Shown one piece after another: positions 52,627 to 61,314 of a DNA stretch of 64,000 bases. The stretch covers positions 992,001 through 1,056,000 of the forward strand of contig CAWBGG010000002.1 in NCBI GenBank assembly GCA_963788205.1. Direction: 5' to 3'. The DNA is from CAVVMA01 sp963788205. Lineage in GTDB: Bacteria; Desulfobacterota; Binatia; Binatales; Binataceae. How positions within the stretch are numbered: position 1 is the stretch's first letter; every line of letters starts with the position of its first letter. Position numbers and translations under genes: made by a program. The notes below the pieces were generated by a model. It was not told where the DNA came from, did no database searches, and saw only the letters and a list, made by a program, of their open reading frames with translations.

Positions 52627-54061
52627 TCAGTGCTTCGCAGGGTTAGCCGGATCGCTCGCGGCCGGATGGTCGGACGCTGGTGATGGCACGTCCGGGTCGC
52701 GATGGGCCTTCTGATGATCTTGCTGGTGGCCAGGCTGCGGCTCTTCCTGGTGCTTTTGCCCGGCGTCAGCGGAGGGCGCCGATCCGTTGGGAGATGTCGG
52801 CAGCGAACCGGTCGCGCTGATCGATCCTGTACTGCTGCCTGTACCACCGCCGGTCTCACCGAGATCGCCGGTGCCGCGGCGCGGTGGCGCGGACGCTTCC
52901 GGTGCGTGGGCCTCGACGCGCGGGGATTCGAGCGCCCCAGGGGGTGGTTTCTTGCCGGGTTCGTCGCCGTCCTTTGGATGGCGATGGAGCCGCTCGCGCA
53001 CGCGATGGAAGATTGCGCGGAATCCCTTGCCAGCCCGCTTCGGCGCCGGTCCGGTCGCGACCGGAATCTTGCGCAACAGCTCGACGATCTCGGCGTTGAC
53101 CTGGCGTACCAGCGCTTCGTCAGCGGCGGCGCGGATCGCGTTGCGAATCGCGCGCGCATTGGAGGAGCCGTGCGCGATTATCGCCACGCCGTTGACGCCC
53201 AGCAGCGGCGCGCCGCCGTACTCCGACGGATCGAACCGCTCGCGCATCGCGCGCAGCCGCTTGCGCACCAGCAGGTAGGCCAGGCGGCTGCGGAAGCCGG
53301 TGTCGAACACCTCGCGCAGGTTGCCGAGGATAAAGGCCGCAAAGCCCTCCATGGTTTTGAGCGCGACGTTGCCGGTAAAGCCGTCGGTCACGACCACGTC
53401 GACCCCGCCGCGATTGATGTCGCGGCCCTCGACGTAGCCGATGTAGTTGATATCGGCCGCCATCGCGCGCAGCGTGGCGGCGGCGGTGCGGGTCAGGTCG
53501 CTGCCCTTGGACTCTTCCTCCCCATTGGAGAGAATTCCGACTCGTGGGCGTGCGATCTTGCGCACCCGCTGGGAGTAGGCGGTGCCCATCACGGCGAATT
53601 CGACCAGGTTAAACGGCTTGACCTCGACGTTGGCGCCGGCGTCGATCAGCACCACGGGCTCGCCGCTGGTCGGCACCATCGAGGCGATCGCCGGACGATC
53701 CACGCCGGGCAGGTTGCCGAGGATCACCATCGCCGCAGTCATCATCGCGCCCGAGTTGCCGGCGCCCAGAAAGCCGTTGAACGTCGCCGCGCTTCAAGAT
53801 CTCGTAGCCTACGTGCATCGAGGAGTTGGGCTTGCCCAGCACCGACTCGATGGGCGATTCCGACATCTCAACGGTTTCCGAGGCGTGCGCGATCGTAATC
53901 GGCAGCTTGCCGCCGCCGGCCTCGGCCAGCTCTTTTTCGAGGATGGCCTGATTGCCGACCAGCACGACCTCAATTCCAAAGTCGCGCGCGGCAGCCACCG
54001 CGCCCTCGACGTTGGCTTTGGGAGCGAGATCGCCCCCCATCGCATCGAGTGCGATCTTCAC
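52627..54061 (-). CDS. plsX: Phosphate acyltransferase PlsX, frameshifted, with long low-complexity tail
   Basis: Makes acyl-phosphate from acyl-ACP, the first step to phosphatidic acid. N-terminus KIALDAMGGDLAPKANVEGA; then, after the break, GAMMTAAMVILGNLPGVDRP, VLIDAGANVEVKPFNLVEFA, VVTDGFTGNVALKTMEG and YGGAPLLGVNGVAIIAHGSS. The frame breaks near 53780: removing one base changes DVQRLSG to DVNGFLGAGNSG, the expected motif. Corrected length 477; the family is usually ~330-350, and the extra ~125 C-terminal residues are Pro/Gly/His/Gln-rich, unlike other PlsX proteins. ATG 54061 lies next to the rpmF stop. Confidence 0.92.
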
Positions 54062-54062
54062 C

Positions 54063-54242
54063 CTATTCCGCGGCCTCGGCGAGCTGCTTGCCGCGGTAGA
54101 CGCCGCAATGACGGCAGACGCGATGGGGCAGCGTGGGCTCGCCGCAGCTCGGACAGCGCGCCGTGTTCACGGCCCGCAGCGCATCGTGGGAGCGGCGCTG
54201 ATTTTTCTTGGAGTGAGAGGTTCGGCGTTTGGGTGCTTGCAT
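54063..54242 (-). CDS. rpmF: 50S ribosomal protein L32
   Basis: 59 residues: begins AVPKRR-like as QAPKRRTSHSKKNQRRSHDA and carries the zinc-binding Cys pairs CPSCGEPTLPHRVCRHCG, followed by YRGKQL. This is the zinc-containing form of L32. It lies between the DUF177 gene and plsX, the classic arrangement, and its stop overlaps the plsX start region by a few bases. Confidence 0.96.
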   Translation of the reverse strand: MQAPKRRTSHSKKNQRRSHDALRAVNTARCPSCGEPTLPHRVCRHCGVYRGKQLAEAAE

Positions 54243-54300
54243 CGGATTTTCCTTGTCGGAACTTCGCTTGTGAAAACTTCGCGGTTTACGCCTGATGCGA

Positions 54301-54840
54301 TCAGGCTTGCCGGACTTTGAGCGCCAGCAGGATCGCCAAGCGCGGATCGGACTCGGCAGCCTTGCATCCGCACGCGCTGAAATTCAAATTGACGCCGCAT
54401 CGAGGGCACAATCCGCGGCAGTCCTCGCCGCATAACGGCCGAGTGGGCAGCGCGAGCAGCAATTGCTCGCGGACCGGGGACGAGAGGTCGATCACCTCGC
54501 CGTTGTACTGCGAATACTCGACGTCCTCGTCGCGCAGGTCGCCGGCGCCGGCGAAATCGTCCAGCACTCGGGGCGCGAGCACATAACGGAACGAGCGTTC
54601 ATTGGAGTCAACGAACTGCTCGGCGCATCGCGCGCAGATCGCGGTGGTACTGGCGTGCAAGTGACCCTCGATAAAAACCTCCGTGCCGGCGCGATAGCAC
54701 GACATCGTGACCGCGATGGGCCCCGTAACGGCATAGTCCCTGATCGGTCCCGCCGCCAGCACGCGATTGATCTCCTCCTCGGGCTCGGGAAAAGCGATCT
54801 CGCGGGCCTCGGCGGTTATTTCATCCACCCGGAGCTTCAT
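54301..54840 (-). CDS. yceD: YceD/DUF177 family protein
   Basis: 179 residues. DUF177 proteins are encoded next to rpmF in most bacteria and are linked to 23S rRNA/ribosome biogenesis. Visible here are a first Cys pair (AICARCAEQF), the conserved acidic block VEYSQYNGEVIDLSSPVREQ, LPTRPLCGEDCRGLCPRCGV and a final Cys pair (SACGCKAAESDPRLAIL). The C-terminal Cys cluster suggests a zinc site. ATG 54840, 58 bp before rpmF; probably one transcript with rpmF, plsX and fabD. Confidence 0.93.
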   Translation of the reverse strand: MKLRVDEITAEAREIAFPEPEEEINRVLAAGPIRDYAVTGPIAVTMSCYRAGTEVFIEGHLHASTTAICARCAEQFVDSNERSFRYVLAPRVLDDFAGAGDLRDEDVEYSQYNGEVIDLSSPVREQLLLALPTRPLCGEDCRGLCPRCGVNLNFSACGCKAAESDPRLAILLALKVRQA

Positions 54841-54941
54841 GGCACACCAGCGGACTAGTGAATTGCAGATTATTGCACGCTGGGAGTGCGGTGAAAATAC
54901 GCGGGAAAGCGCCCGCGGACAAGGGGCGCGATGGGCGCCGG

Positions 54942-55619
54942 CTAGGCCGACTTGCCGGGCGGAACGCCGATACGGGGACAGTCGTCAGCGAGCGTGCATT
55001 TGCTACAGAGGGGGCGGCGCGCGAAGCATACGTTGCGCCCGTGCAGGATCAGCCGCATCGAGAATGGCGTCCATTGCGCGGGTGGAACGAGCTTTCGCAG
55101 ATCAAGCTCGATCTTTTCCGGGTCGGCGCTGGTGCTGAATCCCATCCGCTTTGAGAGCCGGCGCACGTGGGTATCAACGACCATCCCGGGCTGGCCGAAA
55201 ACATGACCCAGGATCACGTTGGCCGTTTTGCGCCCAACGCCCGGAATGGTGACCAGATCTTCCATCCGATTGGGAATCTCGCCGCCGAACGCTTCAAGGA
55301 TTCTACGCGCGGCGCCCTTGAGCGAGCGCGCCTTGCTGCGGAAGAACCCGGTCGTGACGATCATCTGCTGCAGGCGCTCGATCGGAACTGCGTCCATTGC
55401 GGGGATATCGGGGAGCTCGCGGAACAGCGCGGGCGTGACCTTGTTGACACGCTCGTCGGTGCATTGCGCCGACAGGATGGTCGCGACCATGCATTGCCAC
55501 GGCGTCGCGAAGTCGAGGCTGATCCGCGCCTGCGGATAGAGCTTGGCCAGCAACCCTGCGATGCGCCCCGCGCGCTCGATACGATGCGCGAGCGATTCGC
55601 GATGCGAGCGGATCTTCAC
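54942..55619 (-). CDS. nth: Endonuclease III (DNA glycosylase/AP lyase)
   Basis: 225 residues. Removes oxidised pyrimidines. Helix-hairpin-helix LVTIPGVGRKTANVILGHVF, catalytic Lys in the LSAQCTDERVNKV to hairpin region and catalytic Asp in VVDTHVRRLSKRMG; the [4Fe-4S] ligands are C-x6-C-x2-C-x5-C in CFARRPLCSKCTLADDC. GTG 55619 starts 6 bp after the glpD stop. Complete and of normal length. Confidence 0.96.
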   Translation of the reverse strand: MKIRSHRESLAHRIERAGRIAGLLAKLYPQARISLDFATPWQCMVATILSAQCTDERVNKVTPALFRELPDIPAMDAVPIERLQQMIVTTGFFRSKARSLKGAARRILEAFGGEIPNRMEDLVTIPGVGRKTANVILGHVFGQPGMVVDTHVRRLSKRMGFSTSADPEKIELDLRKLVPPAQWTPFSMRLILHGRNVCFARRPLCSKCTLADDCPRIGVPPGKSA

Positions 55620-55625
55620 AGCGCG

Positions 55626-57248
55626 TCACGCGGCTTGGGCGCGCGCGAGGGCGGTGCGGAAATCGCCGAGCTCGGCTTCCTGCCGCGCGTGATCCCATCG
55701 CAGCTCCGATCCCATCAGCTCGGCCACCGTGGCTGCGGCCGCTGCGGCTTCGAGCGGATAGCGCCATGAGAGCGCTGTGCGCCGCACGATAAAGTCGGCG
55801 ACCGTACGCGCCAACTCGTTGCGCACAGCGTGAATCACTTCGGCGGCGACCACTGGACATCCAGGCGCGAGCGGCTGTGCAAGCTGCGGATGCTCCGCAA
55901 TCAGATCGGCGACAATCGCGGCGCGCGTGCCGTAGCGTCCGCGCAGATTTTCGCGCACTTGCGGCGCGAGCGCAGCCAGCGCGCATCCGTCGTTATCGAT
56001 CGGGCGCGCGCCGATTAGCGGGGTCGTAAGCGTCGGACACGGACCCTTTAGCCGTGACAGCCGCGTCATCACGCGATCGACCACGTGCTCGGCGATCTCG
56101 CGATGAGTAGTCAGCTTGCCGCCCGCGACCGAGATCAATCCGGCGGCCGACTCGAGGATGGTCTCTTCGCGCGGCACCGAGGACGGCGCTTGCGTGCCGC
56201 CCGGATGGACCAGCGCGCGCAGGCCGGCGAAGCTTGAAACCACGTCACCCGCGCCGACGCGGACACTCGGAAGACTCTCGCGCACCACGCCCAGCAGATA
56301 TTCCACATCGGTGCGATCAGCGCAGACGCGCTCGCGGTTGCCGTCGAAATCGGTGTCGGTGGTGCCGACCATCACGTAGCCGTCGCGTGGGATCACAAAG
56401 ACGATTCGGCTCGCGGCGTCGCTGAGCACCAGCGGCTCGCGCACCGGAATCGCCTCGTGGCGCAAAATCAGATGAACCCCCTTGGTGAGCCTGACGCACG
56501 GCGCTGCGGCCGGATCGTCGAGGCGGCGCACATCGTCGACCCACGGTCCAGCGGCATTGACGAAGAGCGTGGCGCGCAGCGCAAAGCTCGCGCCGCTAAA
56601 GCGCTCTCGCAGCGCGGCGCCGGAGAGCTTACCGCCGCTGCGCGAGAAGCCCTCGACCGCGACGTAGTTCGCGATCGCCGCGCCGTGCGCCGCGGCGTCG
56701 AGCGCATTTTCGAGCGTCAGGCGCGCGTCGTCCGCCCAGGCGTCGTAATACAGCGACCCGCCGCGAAGCCCGCCCGCGCTGAGACCGGGTTCCATCGCGA
56801 TAACGCCGGCGGCGTCGAGGCGGCGATGGCGCTCCGTGCTCGACGTGCGCGCCAGGAGATCGTACAGCATCATCCCGATCGCCACCGTGAAGGGGCCGAA
56901 TCCGCGCCCGCGGTAGAGCGGAAAGAGGAAGCGAATCGGGCGCACCAGATGCGGCGCGGTGACGCGATGGAGCCGCTCGCGCTCGCGCAGCGCGTTGTAA
57001 ACCAGACGCAACTGGCCCTGCGGCAGGTAACGGAAACCGCCGTGAATCAGCTTGCTCGACGCCGACGAGGTGGCGCCGGCGAAGTCACCCCGGTCGACCA
57101 GCGCGACCTTGAGGCCCCGCATCGCGGCATCGCGCGCGACCGCCGCGCCGTTGATCCCGCCGCCGATTATCGCGAGGTCAAAGCGCTCGCTCTGGAGCCT
57201 CGCGAGCTGTTCTTCGCGAGACGGCCCGCGATGGGACGAAGCGCTCAC
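55626..57248 (-). CDS. glpD: Glycerol-3-phosphate dehydrogenase (FAD-dependent, GlpD/GlpA type)
   Basis: 540 residues. Oxidises glycerol-3-phosphate to dihydroxyacetone phosphate and passes electrons to quinone. FAD motif DLAIIGGGINGAAVARDAA; substrate-domain TSSASSKLIHGGFRYLPQGQ; VFVIPRDGYVMVGTTDTDFD; SVAGGKLTTHREIAEHVVDR. The C-terminal helical domain ends with VADFIVRRTALSWRYP. GTG 57248 overlaps the upstream stop (GTGA), so translation is coupled to the molybdoenzyme gene. A longer start to 57386 would run through that gene. Confidence 0.95.
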   Translation of the reverse strand: MSASSHRGPSREEQLARLQSERFDLAIIGGGINGAAVARDAAMRGLKVALVDRGDFAGATSSASSKLIHGGFRYLPQGQLRLVYNALRERERLHRVTAPHLVRPIRFLFPLYRGRGFGPFTVAIGMMLYDLLARTSSTERHRRLDAAGVIAMEPGLSAGGLRGGSLYYDAWADDARLTLENALDAAAHGAAIANYVAVEGFSRSGGKLSGAALRERFSGASFALRATLFVNAAGPWVDDVRRLDDPAAAPCVRLTKGVHLILRHEAIPVREPLVLSDAASRIVFVIPRDGYVMVGTTDTDFDGNRERVCADRTDVEYLLGVVRESLPSVRVGAGDVVSSFAGLRALVHPGGTQAPSSVPREETILESAAGLISVAGGKLTTHREIAEHVVDRVMTRLSRLKGPCPTLTTPLIGARPIDNDGCALAALAPQVRENLRGRYGTRAAIVADLIAEHPQLAQPLAPGCPVVAAEVIHAVRNELARTVADFIVRRTALSWRYPLEAAAAAATVAELMGSELRWDHARQEAELGDFRTALARAQAA

Positions 57249-57862
57249 TCTTCCGGCTCTTCCTGAAACGAGTAGCGTTCCTCGGTCCACGGATCGGCGT
57301 GATTGTGGTAGCCGCGCACTTCCCAGAAGCCGCGGCGATCTTCCGGGGCGAATTCTATCGCGCGCACCCACTTGGCGCTCTTCCATCCGTAGAGCTTGGG
57401 CACGATCAGTCTCAGCGGAAAGCCATGGTCGGGCTCTAGGTCGCGGCCGTCGTGGCGATGGGCCAGCATCACGTCGTCATCGTCGAACTCGGCCAGCGGC
57501 AGATTGGTGGTGTAGCCACCATCACAATGTACGATTACGAAACGGGCTGACGGCTTGAGCCGCACCAGCTTCATCAGGTCGCGAACCAGGACTCCTTCCC
57601 AGGCGTTGTCGAGCCGCGACCAGGTGGTGACGCAATGAAAGTCCGAGACTTGCCGGCCTTGCGGCAGCGCGCGGAACTCCTCGTAGGAAAAGCGGAGCGG
57701 GTTCTCCACTTCGCCCAGGACACGGAAGTCCCACTTGCGCGGGTCAAAGCGCGGCGTGGGTCCGTAGGTCAGCACCGGGAACTTGTCGGTCAGGATTTGC
57801 CCGGGCGGCGTGCGCGCGGCAGCATCGGCGGGCTGGCTGGGTTTGAGGACTTTACTAGCCAT
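57245..57862 (-). CDS. Sulfite-oxidase-family molybdopterin-dependent oxidoreductase (YedY-like)
   Basis: 205 residues, the Mo-cofactor domain alone. WDFRVLGEVENPLRFSYEEF, the Mo-ligand Cys in VSDFHCVTTWSRLDNAWEGV, VIVHCDGGYTTNLPLAEF, PDHGFPLRLIVPKLYGWKSA and WVRAIEFAPEDRRGFWE are typical of the family. No Tat signal is visible, unlike MsrP/YedY, so it may be cytoplasmic. ATG 57862 (ASKVLKP) or ATG 57874 may be the start. The electron-acceptor partner is not in the window. Confidence 0.92.
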   Translation of the reverse strand: MASKVLKPSQPADAAARTPPGQILTDKFPVLTYGPTPRFDPRKWDFRVLGEVENPLRFSYEEFRALPQGRQVSDFHCVTTWSRLDNAWEGVLVRDLMKLVRLKPSARFVIVHCDGGYTTNLPLAEFDDDDVMLAHRHDGRDLEPDHGFPLRLIVPKLYGWKSAKWVRAIEFAPEDRRGFWEVRGYHNHADPWTEERYSFQEEPEE

Positions 57863-58020
57863 GGCCGCAATCACTATTAGCGAAGCGCGATCGGCGGGGG
57901 AAGTCCAACGCGGCGGCGGCGTGGCCCGATCAAACCGTCGGGCACGCCGTATTCAACCGCAGCCACCGGGGCTAGCGAAGGTCGCGCGGCGAGGGTGGCT
58001 CGGGACGGCTTCAACAGCCG

Positions 58021-59511
58021 CTACAACGTGTTCAGAAAATCCACCACCGATTGCTGCTGAGCTGGCGTCAGCGCTCCGAAGGCCGCGGCGGCCGGGGCAG
58101 CCTGGCCTGCGTGGAGTGAGATCGCGGTCGGGATGTCGGTGGCGCGGCCATCGTGCAGAAACACCTCCCGCGCCCGGATTCCCCATAGCGGCATGGTTCG
58201 CATCATGGTTGGTCCCGCCTCCGGCGAATCGTTGATCCCGTCACCGAGCGATCCCATGTCGTGGAGCAGGAAGTCGCCGTACGGATTAAAGGTGACGCCG
58301 GCAAGAACCTGGTTCAGATGGGCCGAGATCGGGGTCCCATTGATCGTGGGAGGGATGAAGCCAACAGGATTATTCGCCGTGACGAGCGTCGGAACATGAC
58401 AGACGCTGCAATTCATCTGGTGAAACAGTTGCTGGCCGGCCTGCGCGGAGGCGGTCATGGGAATCTGCGGCGGCGGCTGAAGCCCGCGCATGAAGTCCGT
58501 GAAACGGTCAACGTCTGCCCGACCGGTAGAGTCCACCGTATCCTCCGGGTCGTCGGCCGTCTGTAGCGTGATACCGAACTGCTGCACTCCCATCGCGCAG
58601 GTCGTATTGGGCTGGGAGTTCAGATCATTGGTAATACCGATCTCGTTTAAGTACGCATCACCGGCGAAGCCGAGCAATGTGGCATGGTCATCTTTCCAGC
58701 CGAAACGGCCCACACGAGTCGTGCTGAGGGCAGCCAGCGTTGGCGCTGAAACCTCGCCGGTTGGGACGCCAAGCTGATTCAGCTCGACGATGTGGTGGAT
58801 CGTGCCGCGCATCGCCGCGGGCTGCGCGGCCTGGATGGCCAGGAACTCCTGGTCGGGGACGGCCTCAACCAGCCCGTCACCAAACAGCGGCAGCGCCTCG
58901 CGATGGGCGATGCAGGTCGGCGTGCCGGTAAGGCCGGTGTCATTGGGGCTGCCCGGCACGCAGATCGGCAACTCGGGACTGAAGCCGCGCGCCAGTTCCA
59001 CCTGCTGGCAAGCCGACGCGATATTGTCCGGCACTCCGATCTCGGCGCCCAGCGGCGACGCCACTATCCCGTACGGAAAGATGGTTCCAAGTCCGTCCTG
59101 CTCTTCCGGCCCGCCAAAAAGCATATGATCGACGGCGAAGATTCTGACCGGCGGCCCGCCGGTTGACAGCCGTTGCTCAGGGAGGGTCAGTCCGCCGCCG
59201 CCGGTCGCAGGATGATCGTGACACGTGGCACAAGAGGTGTTGTTGAACAACGGTCCGAGCTGTCCGGCTGGTCCCGTTGGGTCAGTGGCCGGGTTTAACG
59301 TCTCGAACTCTTGCATATTGAGTTGGCCGTTGCTGAAATTCGTGAGGTCAGTCAGGTTATTTGCCACCCCGGGCAGCGGGTCGCCCATGCCGGTAAATAT
59401 CGGTACGGTGGAAATCTGCCGGTTGCGGAAGTGCGATGGCCCCGCAAACGCGCCGGTTGCACTCAACATCAGGGTTCCTGCCAACACGCCGAGGTGAGTA
59501 AGATGGTTCAT
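58021..59511 (-). CDS. Di-haem oxidoreductase, putative peroxidase (DHOR/DUF1111)
   Basis: 496 residues. Signal peptide LGVLAGTLMLSATGAFAGPS, so periplasmic. Two c-haem sites: NTSCATCHDHPATGGG and MNCSVCHVPTLVTA. Further family blocks are LPLFGDGLVEAVPDQEFLAI, RFGWKDDHATLLGFAGDAYL, MPLWGIRAREVFLHDGRA and LTPAQQQSVVDFLNTL. The His/Met axial ligands cannot be fixed by eye. DHOR proteins are poorly characterised; roles range from peroxidase to electron transfer. It stands alone, 145 bp upstream of the molybdoenzyme gene. Confidence 0.93.
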   Translation of the reverse strand: MNHLTHLGVLAGTLMLSATGAFAGPSHFRNRQISTVPIFTGMGDPLPGVANNLTDLTNFSNGQLNMQEFETLNPATDPTGPAGQLGPLFNNTSCATCHDHPATGGGGLTLPEQRLSTGGPPVRIFAVDHMLFGGPEEQDGLGTIFPYGIVASPLGAEIGVPDNIASACQQVELARGFSPELPICVPGSPNDTGLTGTPTCIAHREALPLFGDGLVEAVPDQEFLAIQAAQPAAMRGTIHHIVELNQLGVPTGEVSAPTLAALSTTRVGRFGWKDDHATLLGFAGDAYLNEIGITNDLNSQPNTTCAMGVQQFGITLQTADDPEDTVDSTGRADVDRFTDFMRGLQPPPQIPMTASAQAGQQLFHQMNCSVCHVPTLVTANNPVGFIPPTINGTPISAHLNQVLAGVTFNPYGDFLLHDMGSLGDGINDSPEAGPTMMRTMPLWGIRAREVFLHDGRATDIPTAISLHAGQAAPAAAAFGALTPAQQQSVVDFLNTL

Positions 59512-59644
59512 ACGAAATCTCCTGCCGTCGCCTCGGGCATATATACGTGTAAGCCTACATTATGTCAAATTCTCCTACTATTTGTAGGCACAGCCCAGCA
59601 CGCCTCGCACGCCCGGGGTTGATCTGCTCGCGTGCGTCCCGGGT

Positions 59645-60226
59645 TCAGGGCGGGAGTGTCCGGCCTTGCCGGCGCTCGTCCGCCTGCGATGGCTCATGCC
59701 GATGCGAACCTGCCAGGAAGGCCGCGATCGCGCGGTTACTGCGCAGCCGGATCACCCGCAATTCGCGGGCGCGGGAGAGCAGCGCCGCCTCTAAATGTGG
59801 CCGGTCAACTCTCTTAAAATTCCAAATGTAGGTGAGCAGGTCCCAGTCCGGTTTCTCGGGGCAGCCGGCGGGAAGGTCCGGGCGCTCGCGGTCAAACACG
59901 GCGCGCCACAAGACGCGGAACAGGCACAGCCAGCGCGAGCGTTCGAGCACGATTACAGCGTCGGCCCGCGGCAATCGCAAGTCGAAGCTGTCGTTGACGA
60001 AGTTGCCGTCGCTGATCCAGCCGTCGCCGGCGTGAGCCGCAACGACCTTGGCGCGGAAGTCGGAGAGGTCGCCCTTCTTCCATCCCGGACGCCAGAAGAG
60101 GACATCGAGATGCACGACCGGCAGGCCCATCCGCTGCCCCAATTGAACGGCGAGACGCGACTTTCCGCTTCCCGCGCAGCCCACGATCAGGATGCGCTTC
60201 ACGCCTCCATCTTGTGTTGGGACCAT
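59645..60226 (-). CDS. P-loop adenylate-kinase-like protein (FlaR/topology-modulation family)
   Basis: 193 residues. Walker A in RILIVGCAGSGKSRLAVQLG; then LPVVHLDVLFWRPGWKKGDL, WISDGNFVNDSFDLRLPRAD, a lid-like Arg region and RELRVIRLRSNRAIAAFL. This is the small kinase family often annotated as topology modulation protein; real substrates are unknown. ATG 60226 or GTG 60202 (VKRILIVG) may start it. The last ~20 residues are His/Arg/Gln-rich and probably disordered. Confidence 0.85.
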   Translation of the reverse strand: MVPTQDGGVKRILIVGCAGSGKSRLAVQLGQRMGLPVVHLDVLFWRPGWKKGDLSDFRAKVVAAHAGDGWISDGNFVNDSFDLRLPRADAVIVLERSRWLCLFRVLWRAVFDRERPDLPAGCPEKPDWDLLTYIWNFKRVDRPHLEAALLSRARELRVIRLRSNRAIAAFLAGSHRHEPSQADERRQGRTLPP

Positions 60227-60270
60227 TTTAGCTTGGCCCGAGCGCGCTCCATAACGGATTCGATGAGGTG

Positions 60271-61314
60271 CTACTTCAGTGCGCGGATGATTGCGGCGGT
60301 CATCTCGCCGGTCGATGCGCCGCCGCCGAGATCGCGGGTGAGCACGCGTCCCTTGCGCAGCACCGCGCCTACCGCGTCGCGGATTCGCGCGCCTTCGCGC
60401 GGATAGCCGAGGTACTCAAGCATCATCGCCGCCGACAGGATCGCGGCGACGGGGTTGGCGGCGTTGCGGCCGGCAATATCGGGCGCGGTGCCGTGGACCG
60501 CCTCGAAGATCGCGCCGCGATGGCCGTAGTTTGCGCCGGGCACCACGCCGAGGCCGCCGACCAATCCCGCGCACAAATCCGACACGATATCGCCGTACAG
60601 ATTCTCCAGCAGCAGCACGTCGAACGAAGCGGGATCGGTCACCAGGCGCATGCAGGCGGCGTCGACAATCTGTTCCCTGTATTCGATCGCCTTGTAATCA
60701 GCGGCGACGCGCCGGGCGCATTTCAGGAACAGCCCGTCCGAGAGCTTCATGATGTTGGCCTTGTGAATCGCGGTGACGGAGCGGCGCTTGCGGCTGCGCG
60801 CGAACTCGAACGCGAAGCGCGCGATTCGGTGCGAGGCCCGCGCGGTGATCACCTTGATGCTCTCGACCACGCCGGGGGCCACCTGATGCTCGATTCCGGA
60901 GTAAAGGTCTTCGGTGTTTTCCCGCACGACGATCAGATCGACGTTGCGGAACGGGGTGTGAACGCCGGCGAAGCTGCGCGTCGGACGCAGGTTGGCATAG
61001 AGATCGAAGGTGCGGCGCAGATGCACGTTGATCGAGCGGTAGCCCTCGCCCACGCGGGTTTCGAGCGGACCCTTGAGCGCCACGCGCGTGCGCCGCAGCG
61101 AGCGGAGCAGCGAATCAGGCAGCGGTGTGCCAAGTTTCTTCAACGCCGCGGCGCCGCCGAGTTGGCGGTCCCATGTGATCGGCACGCCGGCCGCCTCGAT
61201 CACGGTGACCGCGGCGCCCATCACCTCGGGCCCCACGCCGTCGCCGGGAATCAGCGTGACTTCGGGTTTGGCGCCGCGCCGTTGCCGTCCTGCGCCGTCG
61301 AATTCAGCCGCCAT
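60271..61314 (-). CDS. NAD(P)-dependent isocitrate/isopropylmalate dehydrogenase family
   Basis: 347 residues. VTLIPGDGVGPEVMGAAVTV; substrate loop ALKGPLETRVGEGYRSINVH with LYANLRPTRSF; VVRENTEDLYSGIEHQVAPG; Lys in AIHKANIMKLSDGLFLKC; the Asp metal ligands in LLLENLYGDIVSDLCAGLVG; EAVHGTAPDIAGRNAANPVA. The short length and the NVHLRRTFDLYANLRP form point to an NAD-type isocitrate dehydrogenase rather than isopropylmalate dehydrogenase, but the two are close. Its start overlaps the end of the glycerate kinase gene by 11 bp, so they are co-transcribed. Confidence 0.9.
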   Translation of the reverse strand: MAAEFDGAGRQRRGAKPEVTLIPGDGVGPEVMGAAVTVIEAAGVPITWDRQLGGAAALKKLGTPLPDSLLRSLRRTRVALKGPLETRVGEGYRSINVHLRRTFDLYANLRPTRSFAGVHTPFRNVDLIVVRENTEDLYSGIEHQVAPGVVESIKVITARASHRIARFAFEFARSRKRRSVTAIHKANIMKLSDGLFLKCARRVAADYKAIEYREQIVDAACMRLVTDPASFDVLLLENLYGDIVSDLCAGLVGGLGVVPGANYGHRGAIFEAVHGTAPDIAGRNAANPVAAILSAAMMLEYLGYPREGARIRDAVGAVLRKGRVLTRDLGGGASTGEMTAAIIRALK

